Below, piece by piece: positions 18,046 to 30,426 of a stretch of DNA of 64,000 bases; position 1 is the first letter of the stretch, and every line of letters begins with the position of its first letter. This DNA comes from Gammaproteobacteria bacterium. Lineage in GTDB: Bacteria > Pseudomonadota > Gammaproteobacteria > Burkholderiales > Rhodocyclaceae. Under the pieces are notes generated by a model, which searched no databases, was not told where the DNA came from, and was given only the letters and a program-made list of their open reading frames with translations. A program made the position numbers and the translations under genes. Location of the stretch: positions 1 through 64,000 of the forward strand of contig JAHJEO010000009.1 of NCBI GenBank assembly GCA_018825305.1, in the 5' to 3' direction.

Positions 18046-18864
18046 ATGCTGCTGGAAGCCTGGGAATGGCTGCGCACGCCTTGCAGCCGCCAAGCCCGTC
18101 GCCTGGGTTATCTCGGCGAGGCCATTGCCTTCGCCGGTCGCCATCGGCGCTGCGCCATGGAATGGCGGGAACACCTCACGCAGTGTCACTCGGCGGTACG
18201 CAAGTCGCTGGCCTGCTGCACCGGACACCGCACAGCGCTGGTGATGGGCGCCGGCCTGGCGCTGGAATATCCGCTGGCAGAACTCGCCGCCCGATTCGAC
18301 CGGGTGATTCTCGCCGACATGGTGCATTTGCGGCCGCTGCGCGACGAGGCCAGCCGCCATGCCAATGTCCTTCTGCTCGAAGCCGACATCACGGCAATCA
18401 GCAGGCACCTTGTTGAAGGTGGCGATGCGGCGACTCCCGGGCAGTTGGAGGCCTGGAGCAGGACAACACCGTCGTCGCCGCTCGATCCGCAAGGAATCGA
18501 CTGGGTACTTTCGGCCAACCTGCTGTCGCAATTACCGCTGCTGCCCGTGGCCTGGCTCAGCCGTCATCGCCCCGAACTCGACGACGCATTTCTCGAAAAT
18601 CTTGGCCGCAACCTTATGCAGGGTCATCTCGACCTGCTCGCCAGCTTCGACGGCGAACGCTGCCTGATCGCTGATGCCGAGCACCGCTTGCTGGATGACT
18701 CGGACAAACCGCTTGAGCACAGCGACTTCGCTGCGGCGTTCGGCCTCGACGAGCATGCCTACGCCAGCTGGCTGTGGCCGATCGCGCCGCCGGGAGAGCT
18801 CGCCAGGGGCTGGCGCCGCGAACACCGCATGGTGGCCTGCCACTGGCCGGGCGGCACGCGCTAG
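18046..18864 (+). CDS. Uncharacterised protein with a methyltransferase-like fold pattern
   Basis: 272 aa. The segment TALVMGAGLALEYPLAELAARFDRVILADMVH (about 63-94) looks like the first two strands of a Rossmann fold: a glycine-rich loop, then an acidic residue ending strand two, as in SAM-dependent methyltransferases. DWVLSANLLSQLPLLP would correspond to the motif IV region. I do not recognise the family, so catalytic activity is a guess. The N-terminus is basic and amphipathic with several Cys and Trp. Confidence 0.6.
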   Translation: MLLEAWEWLRTPCSRQARRLGYLGEAIAFAGRHRRCAMEWREHLTQCHSAVRKSLACCTGHRTALVMGAGLALEYPLAELAARFDRVILADMVHLRPLRDEASRHANVLLLEADITAISRHLVEGGDAATPGQLEAWSRTTPSSPLDPQGIDWVLSANLLSQLPLLPVAWLSRHRPELDDAFLENLGRNLMQGHLDLLASFDGERCLIADAEHRLLDDSDKPLEHSDFAAAFGLDEHAYASWLWPIAPPGELARGWRREHRMVACHWPGGTR

Positions 18865-18894
18865 ACTGGGGCCACCGCCGCCCAGGAGAAAACC

Positions 18895-19731
18895 ATGCTC
18901 ACGAAGCACCTGCTGTTCGCCACTTTTGCCGGCCTCGGGCTTGCCACGGCCGCCGCTCCCGGCGTGACCGCCGAACCGCCACTGCCCCTGTTCGACGCCC
19001 ACTTGCACTACAACTGGGAACCGGCGCCCTACTACCCGGTCGGCAAGGTGCTCGACCTGTTTCGCGCCAACCACGTGACCGGCATCCTCGCCACCAGCCG
19101 CCCCAACGACGGCACGCGGGCACTGGTCGAAGCTGCCACCAAGGATATCCGGGTGGTTCCCTTCATCCGCCCCTACGTCGTGCGCGGCGACATCCAGACG
19201 TGGTTCGATGACCCGAAGATCTTCGAACTGGTCCAGAGCGAGTACAAGCGGGGCTACTACAGGGGCATCGGCGAGTTCCACCTCACCGGCAAGGCCGCGG
19301 CGACGGAATGGGTCAGGCGCACGGTGAATTTCGCGGTGGAACACGACCTGTTCCTGCATGCGCATGCGGATGACGAGGCACTGGAGATCCTCTTCAGCCA
19401 CAACCCGAAGGCGCGGATCATCTGGGCCCACACCGGATTCGGCACGCCGACGGAAAAGCTGTCGCGCTACCTTGATCGCTATCCGCAACTGTGGGGAGAA
19501 CTGTCCTACCGCTACGGCATCACCGAGGGCGGCAGGCTTTCGGCGGAATGGCGGTCCCTGTTCCTCAAGTATCCCGACCGTTTCCTGGTGGGGTCGGATA
19601 CCTGGGTGGACGAGCGCTGGGCGCGCTACGGCGCGATCATGGACGAGTATCGCGGCTGGCTGGCCCAGCTGCCGCGCGACATTGCGGAAAAGATCGCCTT
19701 CCGCAACGCCGAACGGTTGTTCGGCAAGTAG
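18895..19731 (+). CDS. Secreted amidohydrolase-family protein (TatD/PHP-like barrel)
   Basis: 278 aa with an N-terminal signal peptide (about residues 1-26). The mature part begins LFDAHLHYNW, the HxH metal motif of the amidohydrolase superfamily. GIGEFHLTG gives the usual carboxylate strand, LFLHAHADDEALEILF and IIWAHTGFG two further metal His strands, and FLVGSDTWVDERW the conserved Asp. The substrate is unknown; export to the periplasm is unusual for this fold. It stops six bases before the convergent lysC. Confidence 0.78.
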   Translation: MLTKHLLFATFAGLGLATAAAPGVTAEPPLPLFDAHLHYNWEPAPYYPVGKVLDLFRANHVTGILATSRPNDGTRALVEAATKDIRVVPFIRPYVVRGDIQTWFDDPKIFELVQSEYKRGYYRGIGEFHLTGKAAATEWVRRTVNFAVEHDLFLHAHADDEALEILFSHNPKARIIWAHTGFGTPTEKLSRYLDRYPQLWGELSYRYGITEGGRLSAEWRSLFLKYPDRFLVGSDTWVDERWARYGAIMDEYRGWLAQLPRDIAEKIAFRNAERLFGK

Positions 19732-19737
19732 CCGGGA

Positions 19738-20979
19738 TCAGGCGGCGGCCTGATCGAGCCCGAAGGTCTTGTGCAGCACGCGCACGGCGAGTTCGAGGTA
19801 TTTTTCGTCCACCACCACCGAGATCTTGATCTCGGAAGTCGAGATCATCTGGATGTTGATGCCCTCCTCGGCCAGGGCACGGAACATCTGGCTGGCAACA
19901 CCCGGGTGCGAGCGCATGCCGACGCCGACGGCCGAGACCTTGCAGATGTGGTTGTCGCCTTCGATAGCGCGCGCGCCGACGTGGGGCTTGATCTGCTCCT
20001 CGAGTATCTTCTTGGCGCGAGCGAACTCGCCCCGATTCACGGTGAAGGAGAAGTCGGTGGTGCCGTCATGGCCGACGTTCTGGATGATCATGTCGACGTC
20101 GATGTTGCTCTCGGCGATCGGGCCGAGGATCTGGTAGGCGATGCCGGGGCGGTCGGGCACGCCAAGCACGGTGAGCTTGGCCTCGTCGCGGTTGAAGGCG
20201 ATGCCGGAGATGATCGGTTGTTCCATGTTGGTGTCTTCCTCGAAAGTGATCAGCGTGCCGTTGGTTTCCTTGCCCTCTTCCTCGAAGCTGGAGAGCACGC
20301 GTAGCTTGACCTTGTATTTGCCGGCGAATTCGACCGAGCGGATCTGCAGGACCTTGGAGCCGAGGCTGGCCAGTTCGAGCATTTCCTCGAAGGTGATGCG
20401 TTCGAGCTTCTTCGCCTCGGGCACGATGCGCGGGTCGGTGGTGTAAACACCGTCGACGTCGGTGTAGATCTGGCACTCCTCGGCCTTGAGCGCCGCCGCG
20501 AGGGCCACACCGGAGGTATCCGAGCCACCGCGACCGAGCGTGGTGATGTTGCCGTGCTCGTCCACTCCCTGGAAGCCGGCAACGATGATGACGGTGTCGC
20601 TATCGAGGTCGCGGCGCATTTTGGATTCGTCGATGTTGAGAATCCGCGCCTTGTTGAAGGTCGAGTCGGTCAACACCTTGACCTGGGAACCGGTGTAGCT
20701 CTTGGCCTTGAGGCCGATATCCTGCAGCGCCATGGCCAGCAAGGCGATGGTGACCTGCTCGCCGGTGGCGATCATGACATCAAGCTCGCGCGGGGAAGGC
20801 TGCGGCGAAACGTCCTTGGCCAGCGCGATGAGGCGATTGGTTTCGCCGCTCATGGCCGAAACCACGATGACGAGTTGGTGGCCCTTGGCCTTCCAGCGGG
20901 CGACGCGCCTGGCGACGTCGCGGATGCGATCCGGCGAGCCCATCGAGGTGCCGCCGTATTTTTGAACTATGAGCGCCAT
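19738..20979 (-). CDS. lysC: Aspartate kinase
   Basis: 413 aa, monofunctional. It phosphorylates L-aspartate, the first step toward lysine, threonine and methionine. KYGGTSMGS (residues 7-15) is the aspartokinase signature. The kinase domain continues with GFQGVDEHGNITTLGRGGSDTSG, and two C-terminal ACT domains follow (ISGIAFNRDEAKLTVLGVPDRPG and CKVSAVGVGMRSHPGVASQMF), so lysine/threonine feedback control is expected. An internal start for a beta subunit is possible, as in Bacillus, but not shown. It is divergent from the small HTH regulator. Confidence 0.96.
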   Translation of the reverse strand: MALIVQKYGGTSMGSPDRIRDVARRVARWKAKGHQLVIVVSAMSGETNRLIALAKDVSPQPSPRELDVMIATGEQVTIALLAMALQDIGLKAKSYTGSQVKVLTDSTFNKARILNIDESKMRRDLDSDTVIIVAGFQGVDEHGNITTLGRGGSDTSGVALAAALKAEECQIYTDVDGVYTTDPRIVPEAKKLERITFEEMLELASLGSKVLQIRSVEFAGKYKVKLRVLSSFEEEGKETNGTLITFEEDTNMEQPIISGIAFNRDEAKLTVLGVPDRPGIAYQILGPIAESNIDVDMIIQNVGHDGTTDFSFTVNRGEFARAKKILEEQIKPHVGARAIEGDNHICKVSAVGVGMRSHPGVASQMFRALAEEGINIQMISTSEIKISVVVDEKYLELAVRVLHKTFGLDQAAA

Positions 20980-21045
20980 GTGCTTGGGTAGGATAAGTCT
21001 TTGGAAAAGGCGGGGATTATATCCGGACGACCACCGCCGACGGAA

Positions 21046-21135
21046 TAGTCATACTTTGGTTATGGTCATACAAATGGACTTGCGTGACATCCGAATATCC
21101 ATTATGCTTGCGCCCTATCACTTCAGTCATAGTGA
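21046..21135. promoter_or_regulatory. Regulatory region of the HTH gene: promoter, GTCATA repeats, inverted repeat
   Basis: A good promoter faces right: TTGCGT at 21080, 17 bases, TATGCT at 21103. GTCATA occurs three times (about 21047, 21065 and 21126) and the inverted repeat TCACT/AGTGA spans 21118-21135, between promoter and ATG. These are candidate operators, perhaps for the HTH protein itself. Confidence 0.5.
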
Positions 21136-21164
21136 TTCCGATACTGCAAAATTGAGGTAACCAC

Positions 21165-21458
21165 ATGAAAAACATGGAAAAGATTGATGCGCGCGAAATT
21201 CGCCGCAAACTTGGCCTGAATCAGCAGCAATTCTGGTCGCAACTCGGTGTAACCCAGAGCGGCGGCTCGCGTTACGAGAGCGGCCGCAACATGCCGCGCC
21301 CGGTACAGCACCTGCTGCGCCTGGTCCATGTCGAGAACATCGACATCGCCAAGATTCGCCGCGACGATTACGAGGTCATCGAGTACCTCAAGACACAGGC
21401 CTCGGACATGTTCAAGGACCTCAAGAAGCGCGCCAAGGCCGCCAAGAAGGCCGCCTGA
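21165..21458 (+). CDS. Small helix-turn-helix regulator (XRE-like)
   Basis: 97 aa. Residues 7-55 fit an XRE-type helix-turn-helix: DAREIRRKLGLNQQQFWSQLGVTQSGGSRYESGRNMP, with the recognition helix SGGSRYES. The rest is basic and helical, ending KKRAKAAKKAA, which may add nonspecific DNA contact. A TTGAGG seven bases before the ATG supports the start. It stands alone between divergent lysC and a convergent radical SAM gene; its own upstream region carries repeated GTCATA and an inverted repeat, suggesting autoregulation. Its regulon is unknown. Confidence 0.78.
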   Translation: MKNMEKIDAREIRRKLGLNQQQFWSQLGVTQSGGSRYESGRNMPRPVQHLLRLVHVENIDIAKIRRDDYEVIEYLKTQASDMFKDLKKRAKAAKKAA

Positions 21459-21476
21459 CCCCCCGTCCGGCTGCAG

Positions 21477-22310
21477 CTACGGGCTGATCCGCACGGTCAG
21501 CCCGAGTTTTTCGATTTTCTGTCCCAGTTCGGCAAGCCATGTCTCGGGCAAGCGGCCCAGCCGCGCTGCCTCCGGCTGGCATGATGGCCGCGCCAGGCCA
21601 TAGAGCAGCACGCCCGCCACCACGTCTTTCACGCCCGCCAGGAAATCCAGGTAGGCGGCGATATCGGCCGAAGCCGGCGGCGTACCATCCCACTCGAACA
21701 TGCAGGTCTGCACCCAGGTCGGCGCCAGGCCCGCGCATAGCCGCAGGCGACGTCGTGCCGTGTCCTGGGCGAGCCGCACGCCATTGATGCGAAAAGTCGG
21801 CGCTGGCGCCACGGCGTCGACCTTGAACCAGACCTCGCCGCCAAGTTCCCCCAGCCTTTTCAGGGCGGCGCGCACACGGACGCGATCGACCAGGCTGCCG
21901 TTGGTGATGAGGCGGATCTTCACGCTGCCGAGCAGGTTCCGCCGCGCCAACACGCGCTCGACGATTTCAACCGCCGCACCAAACTCCGGCGCGCTGGTCG
22001 GCTCACCGTTGCCCGAGAAGGCGACATCGACGATGCGCCGCGCGTCCGGCGGCGCCAGCCCGGCCAAAAAGTCGGCGCTGGCGGTACGGCGAAGGAATTC
22101 ATCCAGCTCGGCTTCGAGCAGTGCCAGATCGATCGGCGGCGGGCCACCGCGCTTGAGATCCGGCACCTGGCAATAGACGCAACGCCAGTTGCAGGCATTG
22201 TTGGGGTTGAGGTTGATGCCGACCGAGACGCCAGCAGCGCGACGCGACACCACCGGATAGACGTAGCGCATCCCGGCGCTATCGCGGCTATGGTCGGTGG
22301 GCGTCAGCAT
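21477..22310 (-). CDS. Radical SAM protein, uncharacterised
   Basis: 277 aa. A canonical CxxxCxxC motif (NACNWRCVYCQ, Cys at 40, 44 and 47) binds the 4Fe-4S cluster, and FSGNGEPTSAPEF is the GGE-like SAM strand. The family resembles small radical SAM proteins with an INLNPNNACNWRCVYCQ signature; the reaction is not known. Two copies of the dispersed motif lie in this single gene, read in different frames: ASADF (about residues 75-80) and PAPTF (about 170-174). It is divergent from queD, whose pathway uses another radical SAM enzyme (QueE), but the signature here is not that of QueE. Confidence 0.82.
   Translation of the reverse strand: MLTPTDHSRDSAGMRYVYPVVSRRAAGVSVGINLNPNNACNWRCVYCQVPDLKRGGPPPIDLALLEAELDEFLRRTASADFLAGLAPPDARRIVDVAFSGNGEPTSAPEFGAAVEIVERVLARRNLLGSVKIRLITNGSLVDRVRVRAALKRLGELGGEVWFKVDAVAPAPTFRINGVRLAQDTARRRLRLCAGLAPTWVQTCMFEWDGTPPASADIAAYLDFLAGVKDVVAGVLLYGLARPSCQPEAARLGRLPETWLAELGQKIEKLGLTVRISP
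21791..21815 (+). repeat. Bipartite dispersed motif copy (radical SAM gene, first)
   Basis: GAAAAGTCGGCGCTGGCG-CC-ACGGC, perfect core, antisense to the gene, whose frame reads VAPAPTFR. Confidence 0.9.
22066..22090 (+). repeat. Bipartite dispersed motif copy (radical SAM gene, second)
   Basis: AAAAAGTCGGCGCTGGCG-GT-ACGGC, perfect core, antisense to the gene, whose frame reads RTASADFL. It is only 275 bases from the other copy, in another frame. Confidence 0.9.
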
Positions 22311-22364
22311 GACGGCTGATATACTTTCATGGTCGCCAGATTATCGCCTATCGCCACCCACGCC

Positions 22365-22814
22365 ATGCAGATCACGCGCCGCCTCGAATTCGATGCGGGC
22401 CACCGCATCCCCGATCACAAGAGCCAGTGCCGCCACCTGCACGGGCATCGCTACGCCATCGAGATCACGCTGTCTGGCGACGTCATCTCTGCCTCCGGCC
22501 AGCCCGAAAACGGCATGGTGATGGACTTTTCCGAGGTCAAGGGCATCGCCCAGCGTTACGTGGTCGACAACTGGGACCACGCCTTCCTCGCCTACGCCGG
22601 CGACACCGCCATCGTCGCTTTCCTCGACTCGCTGCCGGACCACAAAACCGTGCTGCTCGACATCGTGCCGACGGCCGAGAATCTGGCCCAGCTTGCTTTC
22701 AATCTGCTCGACCCGGCCTACCAGGACGTCTTTGGCAACCACCTGCGCCTTGAGCGCGTGCGCCTCTACGAGACACCCAACTGCTGGGCCGACGCCACGC
22801 GCACAAGGACCTGA
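22365..22814 (+). CDS. queD: 6-carboxytetrahydropterin synthase (QueD/PTPS family)
   Basis: 149 aa from the Met at 22365. The zinc ligands H13, H26 and H28 lie in FDAGHRIP and HLHGHRY, and the catalytic Cys is C22 in KSQCRHL. A C-terminal YETPNC Glu completes the pterin site. QueD makes 6-carboxytetrahydropterin from dihydroneopterin triphosphate for queuosine; the family also holds PTPS-type enzymes, so the product is inferred. It is followed after 3 bases by the carbonic anhydrase gene. No queC or queE is in the window. Confidence 0.88.
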   Translation: MQITRRLEFDAGHRIPDHKSQCRHLHGHRYAIEITLSGDVISASGQPENGMVMDFSEVKGIAQRYVVDNWDHAFLAYAGDTAIVAFLDSLPDHKTVLLDIVPTAENLAQLAFNLLDPAYQDVFGNHLRLERVRLYETPNCWADATRTRT

Positions 22815-22817
22815 GCC

Positions 22818-23345
22818 ATGAGCATCTACAGCATTGACAGCAGGAATCCGCAACTCGACCCGGCCGCGTGGGTGGCGCCGAACGCCATCGTGATCGGCGA
22901 CGTGCGCCTCGCCGCCGGTGCCAGCATCTGGTGGAACGCCGTGCTGCGCGGCGACAACGATCCCATCGTCATCGGCGAAAACAGCAACATTCAGGATGGC
23001 TCGGTACTGCACACCGATATCGGCACGCCGCTGACGCTGGGGCGCGACATCACCGTCGGCCACATGGTGATGCTGCACGGCTGCACCATCGGCGACGGCT
23101 CCCTGATCGGCATCGGCGCCATCGTCCTCAACCGTGCGGTGATCGGAAAGCATTGCCTGATCGGCGCCAACAGCCTGATCCCCGAAGGCAAGGTGATTCC
23201 CGACCGCTCGCTGGTGATGGGCTCGCCCGGCAAGGTGGTGCGCGAACTCACCGACGAGGAAGTCGCACGCCTGCTCGCCAGCGCTGACCACTACGTCGAC
23301 AACGCCAACCGCTATCGCGATCAACTCGCGGAGATCGCCCGATGA
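22818..23345 (+). CDS. Gamma-class carbonic anhydrase family protein (YrdA-like)
   Basis: 175 aa. Left-handed beta-helix hexapeptide repeats run throughout ([39 protein letters not shown]...). The metal His triad is visible in [16 protein letters not shown]. This matches YrdA/CaiE-type proteins, thought to be metal enzymes related to carbonic anhydrase but mostly untested. It shares an ATGA overlap with the downstream SIMPL-domain gene and follows queD closely, so the three are likely one transcript. Confidence 0.9.
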   Translation: MSIYSIDSRNPQLDPAAWVAPNAIVIGDVRLAAGASIWWNAVLRGDNDPIVIGENSNIQDGSVLHTDIGTPLTLGRDITVGHMVMLHGCTIGDGSLIGIGAIVLNRAVIGKHCLIGANSLIPEGKVIPDRSLVMGSPGKVVRELTDEEVARLLASADHYVDNANRYRDQLAEIAR

Positions 23346-24028
23346 TCGCGCGCCTTGCGATCGCCTGCATCGCGCTGCTCATCACGCTGCCCGCTGTCGC
23401 TCAGGTGCCGGCCAGGCCGGCGGGAACGCTGATCGACTTCCGGGTCGATGCGCAACGCAGTGTCGCCAACGACCTCGGCCGCGCCACTGCCTATGCCGAG
23501 TACAACGGCGCCGATGCCGCCGACGTGGCGCACCGCGTCAATTCCGCCATCGCCGCGGCCCTCGCCACGGCCAAGGGCCAGCCGGGCGTATCGGTCAGGA
23601 CCGGCAACAGCCATACCTATCCGATCTACACCAAGGGTGGCCGCAACATTGAAGGCTGGCGCATGCGCTCCGAGCTCCTGCTGGAAAGCCGCGATGCCGC
23701 GGCCCTGTCGACTCTGCTCGGCAAGCTGCAGGCGCAACTTGCCGTCAGCCAGGTCGGCTTCGTGCCGGCGCCCGAGACGCGCCGCGCCGCCGAGGACGAG
23801 GCAGCTCTCGAGGCCATTGCGACCTTCCAGGCCAAGGCCGCACGCTACGCCACCGCGCTGAAGAAGCCCTACCGGATTCGCAGCATGAACATCGGCGGCG
23901 GCAGCCAATTCCCCCAGCCGCTGTTCCGCGGCGCGATGATGGCCGCCGAGGCCGCGCCCATGCCGGTCGAAGCCGGCGAGTCGAACGTCACCGTCAGCAT
24001 CAACGGCCAGATCGAGCTCATCGAGTAG
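23342..24028 (+). CDS. Periplasmic SIMPL-domain protein (DUF541)
   Basis: 228 aa with a signal peptide ([17 protein letters not shown], cleaved near residue 21). The mature part has the SIMPL domain pattern: [42 protein letters not shown], then [11 protein letters not shown], and a C-terminal [21 protein letters not shown], which closes the fold. Family members form oligomers in the periplasm or outer membrane, with unclear function. It overlaps the carbonic anhydrase stop codon by four bases and ends 11 bases before the convergent CoA-transferase gene. Confidence 0.87.
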   Translation: MIARLAIACIALLITLPAVAQVPARPAGTLIDFRVDAQRSVANDLGRATAYAEYNGADAADVAHRVNSAIAAALATAKGQPGVSVRTGNSHTYPIYTKGGRNIEGWRMRSELLLESRDAAALSTLLGKLQAQLAVSQVGFVPAPETRRAAEDEAALEAIATFQAKAARYATALKKPYRIRSMNIGGGSQFPQPLFRGAMMAAEAAPMPVEAGESNVTVSINGQIELIE

Positions 24029-24039
24029 GCAGCGAGTAG

Positions 24040-25251
24040 TCAGATCACCCGGGCAGCGGCCAGCCGGTCGATCTCGGCCGCGTCCAGTCCCAGCACCCCG
24101 GCCAGCACCTCACGCGTGTGCTGGCCCAGCAAAGGCGGCGCGGCTTCATAGCTCACCGGCGTCGCCGAAAACTTCACCGGGTTGGCCACCAGCGGTACGC
24201 TCCCGCCTGCCGGATGCGGCACCTCGACCCGGATGCCGCGCGCCACCACCTGCGGATGGGCAAACACCGCGTCGAGTCGATTGATCGGCCCGCAGGGCAC
24301 GCCGGCCGCCTCCAGCGCGGCGATCCAGTCCGCCATGTCGCGGCTGCGCATCCACTCCGTGATCATGCCGACCAGTTCGTCGCGGTGGGCGACGCGCGCG
24401 GGATTGGTGGCGAAGCGCGGATCGCCTGATAGCTCGGGCCGCCCGGCAATTTCGCAGAACCTCGCGAACTGGCCGTCGTTGCCCACCGCGAGGATGATGT
24501 GGCCGTCGCGGCAGGCGAACGCCTGATAGGGCACGATGTTGGCGTGGGCATTGCCATGGCGTTGCGGTAACTGGCCGCCGACCAGATAGTTGGAGGCGAC
24601 ATTGGCGAGCATGGCTATTTGCGCATCGAGCAGCGCGATATCGATGGCCTGGCCCTCGCCGGTGCGCTCGCGGTGCGCCAGTGCGGCGAGGATGGCATTG
24701 GCGGCGTACATGCCAGTGAACAGGTCGGCCACGGCCACACCGACTTTCATCGGCTCGCCCGCCGGCTCACCGGTGATGCCCATCAGCCCGCCCATGCCCT
24801 GGATCATGACGTCATAGCCGGCGCGATCGGCTAACGGCCCGTCCTGGCCGAAGCCGGTGATCGAACAATAGATCAGCGCCGGGTTGGCGGCGCGAAGCGT
24901 GGCGTAGTCGAGGCCGTATTTCCGCAACGCCCCGACCTTGAAGTTCTCGATGACGACGTCGCTCTTTGCCGCCAGGTCGCGCACCAGGCGCTGCCCTTCG
25001 GGCTGCGCCATGTCGATGGTGACGGATTTTTTTGCGCGATTGGTGCAGAGGTAGTAGGCCGACTCGGCAGTTGCCTGGCCATCGCCGCCGACAAGGAACG
25101 GCGGCCCCCAGGCGCGGGTGTCATCGCCGCTGCCGGGACGCTCGATCTTGATGACCTCGGCACCGAAGTCGCCGAGCTGCTGCGTCGCCCACGGACCGGC
25201 AAGGACGCGCGAAAGATCGAGCACGCGGATATGGGAAAGGGCGGCCACCAT
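24040..25251 (-). CDS. CaiB/BaiF (family III) CoA transferase
   Basis: 403 aa. It begins SHIRVLDLSRVLAGPWATQQLGDFGAEVIKIE, the hallmark of formyl-CoA transferase-like enzymes, and the catalytic Asp is in the conserved segment DLFTGMYAANAILAAL (about residues 167-182). The C-terminal domain is complete. The family moves CoA between carboxylic acids, but the acids here cannot be told from sequence. It follows ftsB on the same strand by 16 bases and may be the last gene of the eno-ftsB transcript. Confidence 0.9.
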   Translation of the reverse strand: MVAALSHIRVLDLSRVLAGPWATQQLGDFGAEVIKIERPGSGDDTRAWGPPFLVGGDGQATAESAYYLCTNRAKKSVTIDMAQPEGQRLVRDLAAKSDVVIENFKVGALRKYGLDYATLRAANPALIYCSITGFGQDGPLADRAGYDVMIQGMGGLMGITGEPAGEPMKVGVAVADLFTGMYAANAILAALAHRERTGEGQAIDIALLDAQIAMLANVASNYLVGGQLPQRHGNAHANIVPYQAFACRDGHIILAVGNDGQFARFCEIAGRPELSGDPRFATNPARVAHRDELVGMITEWMRSRDMADWIAALEAAGVPCGPINRLDAVFAHPQVVARGIRVEVPHPAGGSVPLVANPVKFSATPVSYEAAPPLLGQHTREVLAGVLGLDAAEIDRLAAARVI

Positions 25252-25267
25252 GGCGACAGGCGTTGCG

Positions 25268-25546
25268 TCAGGGCTGCTTCTGCGGCACCTGGACGAAGAC
25301 CTCGCCGTCCTTGATCAGGCCGAGCTCGAAGCGGGCGCGCTCCTCGATGGCCTCGTAGCCGGTCTTGAGGTCGCGCACCTCGGCGTCGAGCGCGGCATTG
25401 CGCGTTTCGAGCTTCTGGTTGACCTCGCGCTGCGCCTGCAGCTGGCGCTCCATCTCAAGCGCCTTGAGCCAGCCGCCCTTGCCGAACCAAAGCGGATACT
25501 GCAGCAACACGATGATTGCCAGCAGTATCCAGGTCGGACCGCGCAT
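25268..25546 (-). CDS. ftsB: Cell division protein FtsB
   Basis: 92 aa. A single N-terminal transmembrane helix ([16 protein letters not shown], residues 5-21) is followed by a coiled coil ([35 protein letters not shown]) and the conserved [20 protein letters not shown]. FtsB joins FtsL and FtsQ at the divisome, in the inner membrane. Its place directly downstream of eno is the standard betaproteobacterial order. Confidence 0.93.
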   Translation of the reverse strand: MRGPTWILLAIIVLLQYPLWFGKGGWLKALEMERQLQAQREVNQKLETRNAALDAEVRDLKTGYEAIEERARFELGLIKDGEVFVQVPQKQP

Positions 25547-25571
25547 TCCGGTAGTACGGATTGCGAAAAAA

Positions 25572-27174
<1,603 letters not shown>

Positions 27175-27193
27175 GGTTTGAAATCCTTGTAGA

Positions 27194-29685
<2,492 letters not shown>

Positions 29686-29701
29686 TTATAACGACGAATC
29701 A

Positions 29702-29725
29702 CCGTGCCGCCAGCGCCGACTTTTT
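29702..29725 (-). repeat. Bipartite dispersed motif copy (intergenic, upstream of pyrG)
   Basis: On the minus strand it reads AAAAAGTCGGCGCTGGCG-GC-ACGG, perfect core. It lies in the 96-base gap between the exonuclease stop and the pyrG start, so here it is non-coding. Confidence 0.9.
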
Positions 29726-29754
29726 GCCGACGGCATTCAGTGGCGCAGTTTTGG

Positions 29755-30426
29755 TCAGCGCCGCCCCAGACCAAGCCACCTTAGCAGCCGGCGCCACAAC
29801 CCCGGAGGCGGGGCCGGCGGCTGCGGCTGCGTCGCCCGATACAACCGCAGGGACACCTGGGCATCGTCGGCGGCGTAGCGCATCTGGCTTTCGCTCAACT
29901 GCGGCAGCGCCCAGTTCGAGGTGGACACGCGCCGCGACTTCTGCAGCCGCTGGCCGAAATGGCGGATGACCGCAGCCCGGGCGCCTACCGTGTTCTTCTC
30001 ACCGGCAGCGCGCAGGGTGACGGCAAGATCGACCACATTGCGCAAGTCGATGCCGAACTTGGACTTAAGCCGTGCCACGTCGCTATCGAGGCCGAAACCG
30101 ACCTTGCAAACCCGCGTCGACTCCAGCACGGCTTTCAGCCCGCCAAGGCCGGGCAGGCGGTCGACGGGAAACAGGTAGGCCTTGGCGTCAGTCGCCAGTT
30201 GCACCAGATGCGGGCCGGTGGAGATTTCGCCCTTGGCGAAGGTCGGCTTGGACTCGGTATCGAAGCCCACCGCGTCGGCAGCCAGCAGATCTGCCACCGC
30301 AACCGAATCGGCAGCGGCGGAATCGACCAGCACGATGTCGGCGAGCGCGATGCCCGGATAGAGTGGCAGGTCCGCGTCGGCCGCCACATCGCGCTTCGCG
30401 CCAGCGCCGCGGCTGCGCTCAGCCAT
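29755..30426 (-). CDS. DnaQ-fold 3'-5' exonuclease family protein (RNase D-like)
   Basis: 223 aa. The DEDD-family motifs are in order: VGFDTESKP (Asp and Glu of motif I), FGLDSDVARL (Asp of motif II) and SQMRYAADDAQVSLRLY (motif III, with Tyr and Asp, so DEDDy type). A basic tail (LWRRLLRWLGLGRR) follows. It lacks the HRDC domains of RNase D, so it resembles short standalone exonucleases acting on RNA or DNA. Its ATG lies inside the arfB-like gene end (8-base overlap), implying cotranscription. Confidence 0.85.
   Translation of the reverse strand: MAERSRGAGAKRDVAADADLPLYPGIALADIVLVDSAAADSVAVADLLAADAVGFDTESKPTFAKGEISTGPHLVQLATDAKAYLFPVDRLPGLGGLKAVLESTRVCKVGFGLDSDVARLKSKFGIDLRNVVDLAVTLRAAGEKNTVGARAAVIRHFGQRLQKSRRVSTSNWALPQLSESQMRYAADDAQVSLRLYRATQPQPPAPPPGLWRRLLRWLGLGRR

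Noticed and set aside
21477-22310. QueE next to queD
   Set aside because: The radical SAM gene beside queD lacks the QueE-type CX14CX2C cluster motif; it has plain CxxxCxxC and a different signature.
30395-30416. CGCGCCAGCGCCGCGG near the start of the exonuclease gene
   Set aside because: It shares only GCGCCAGCGCCG with the motif; the GACTTTT side is absent, and such GC words are common here.
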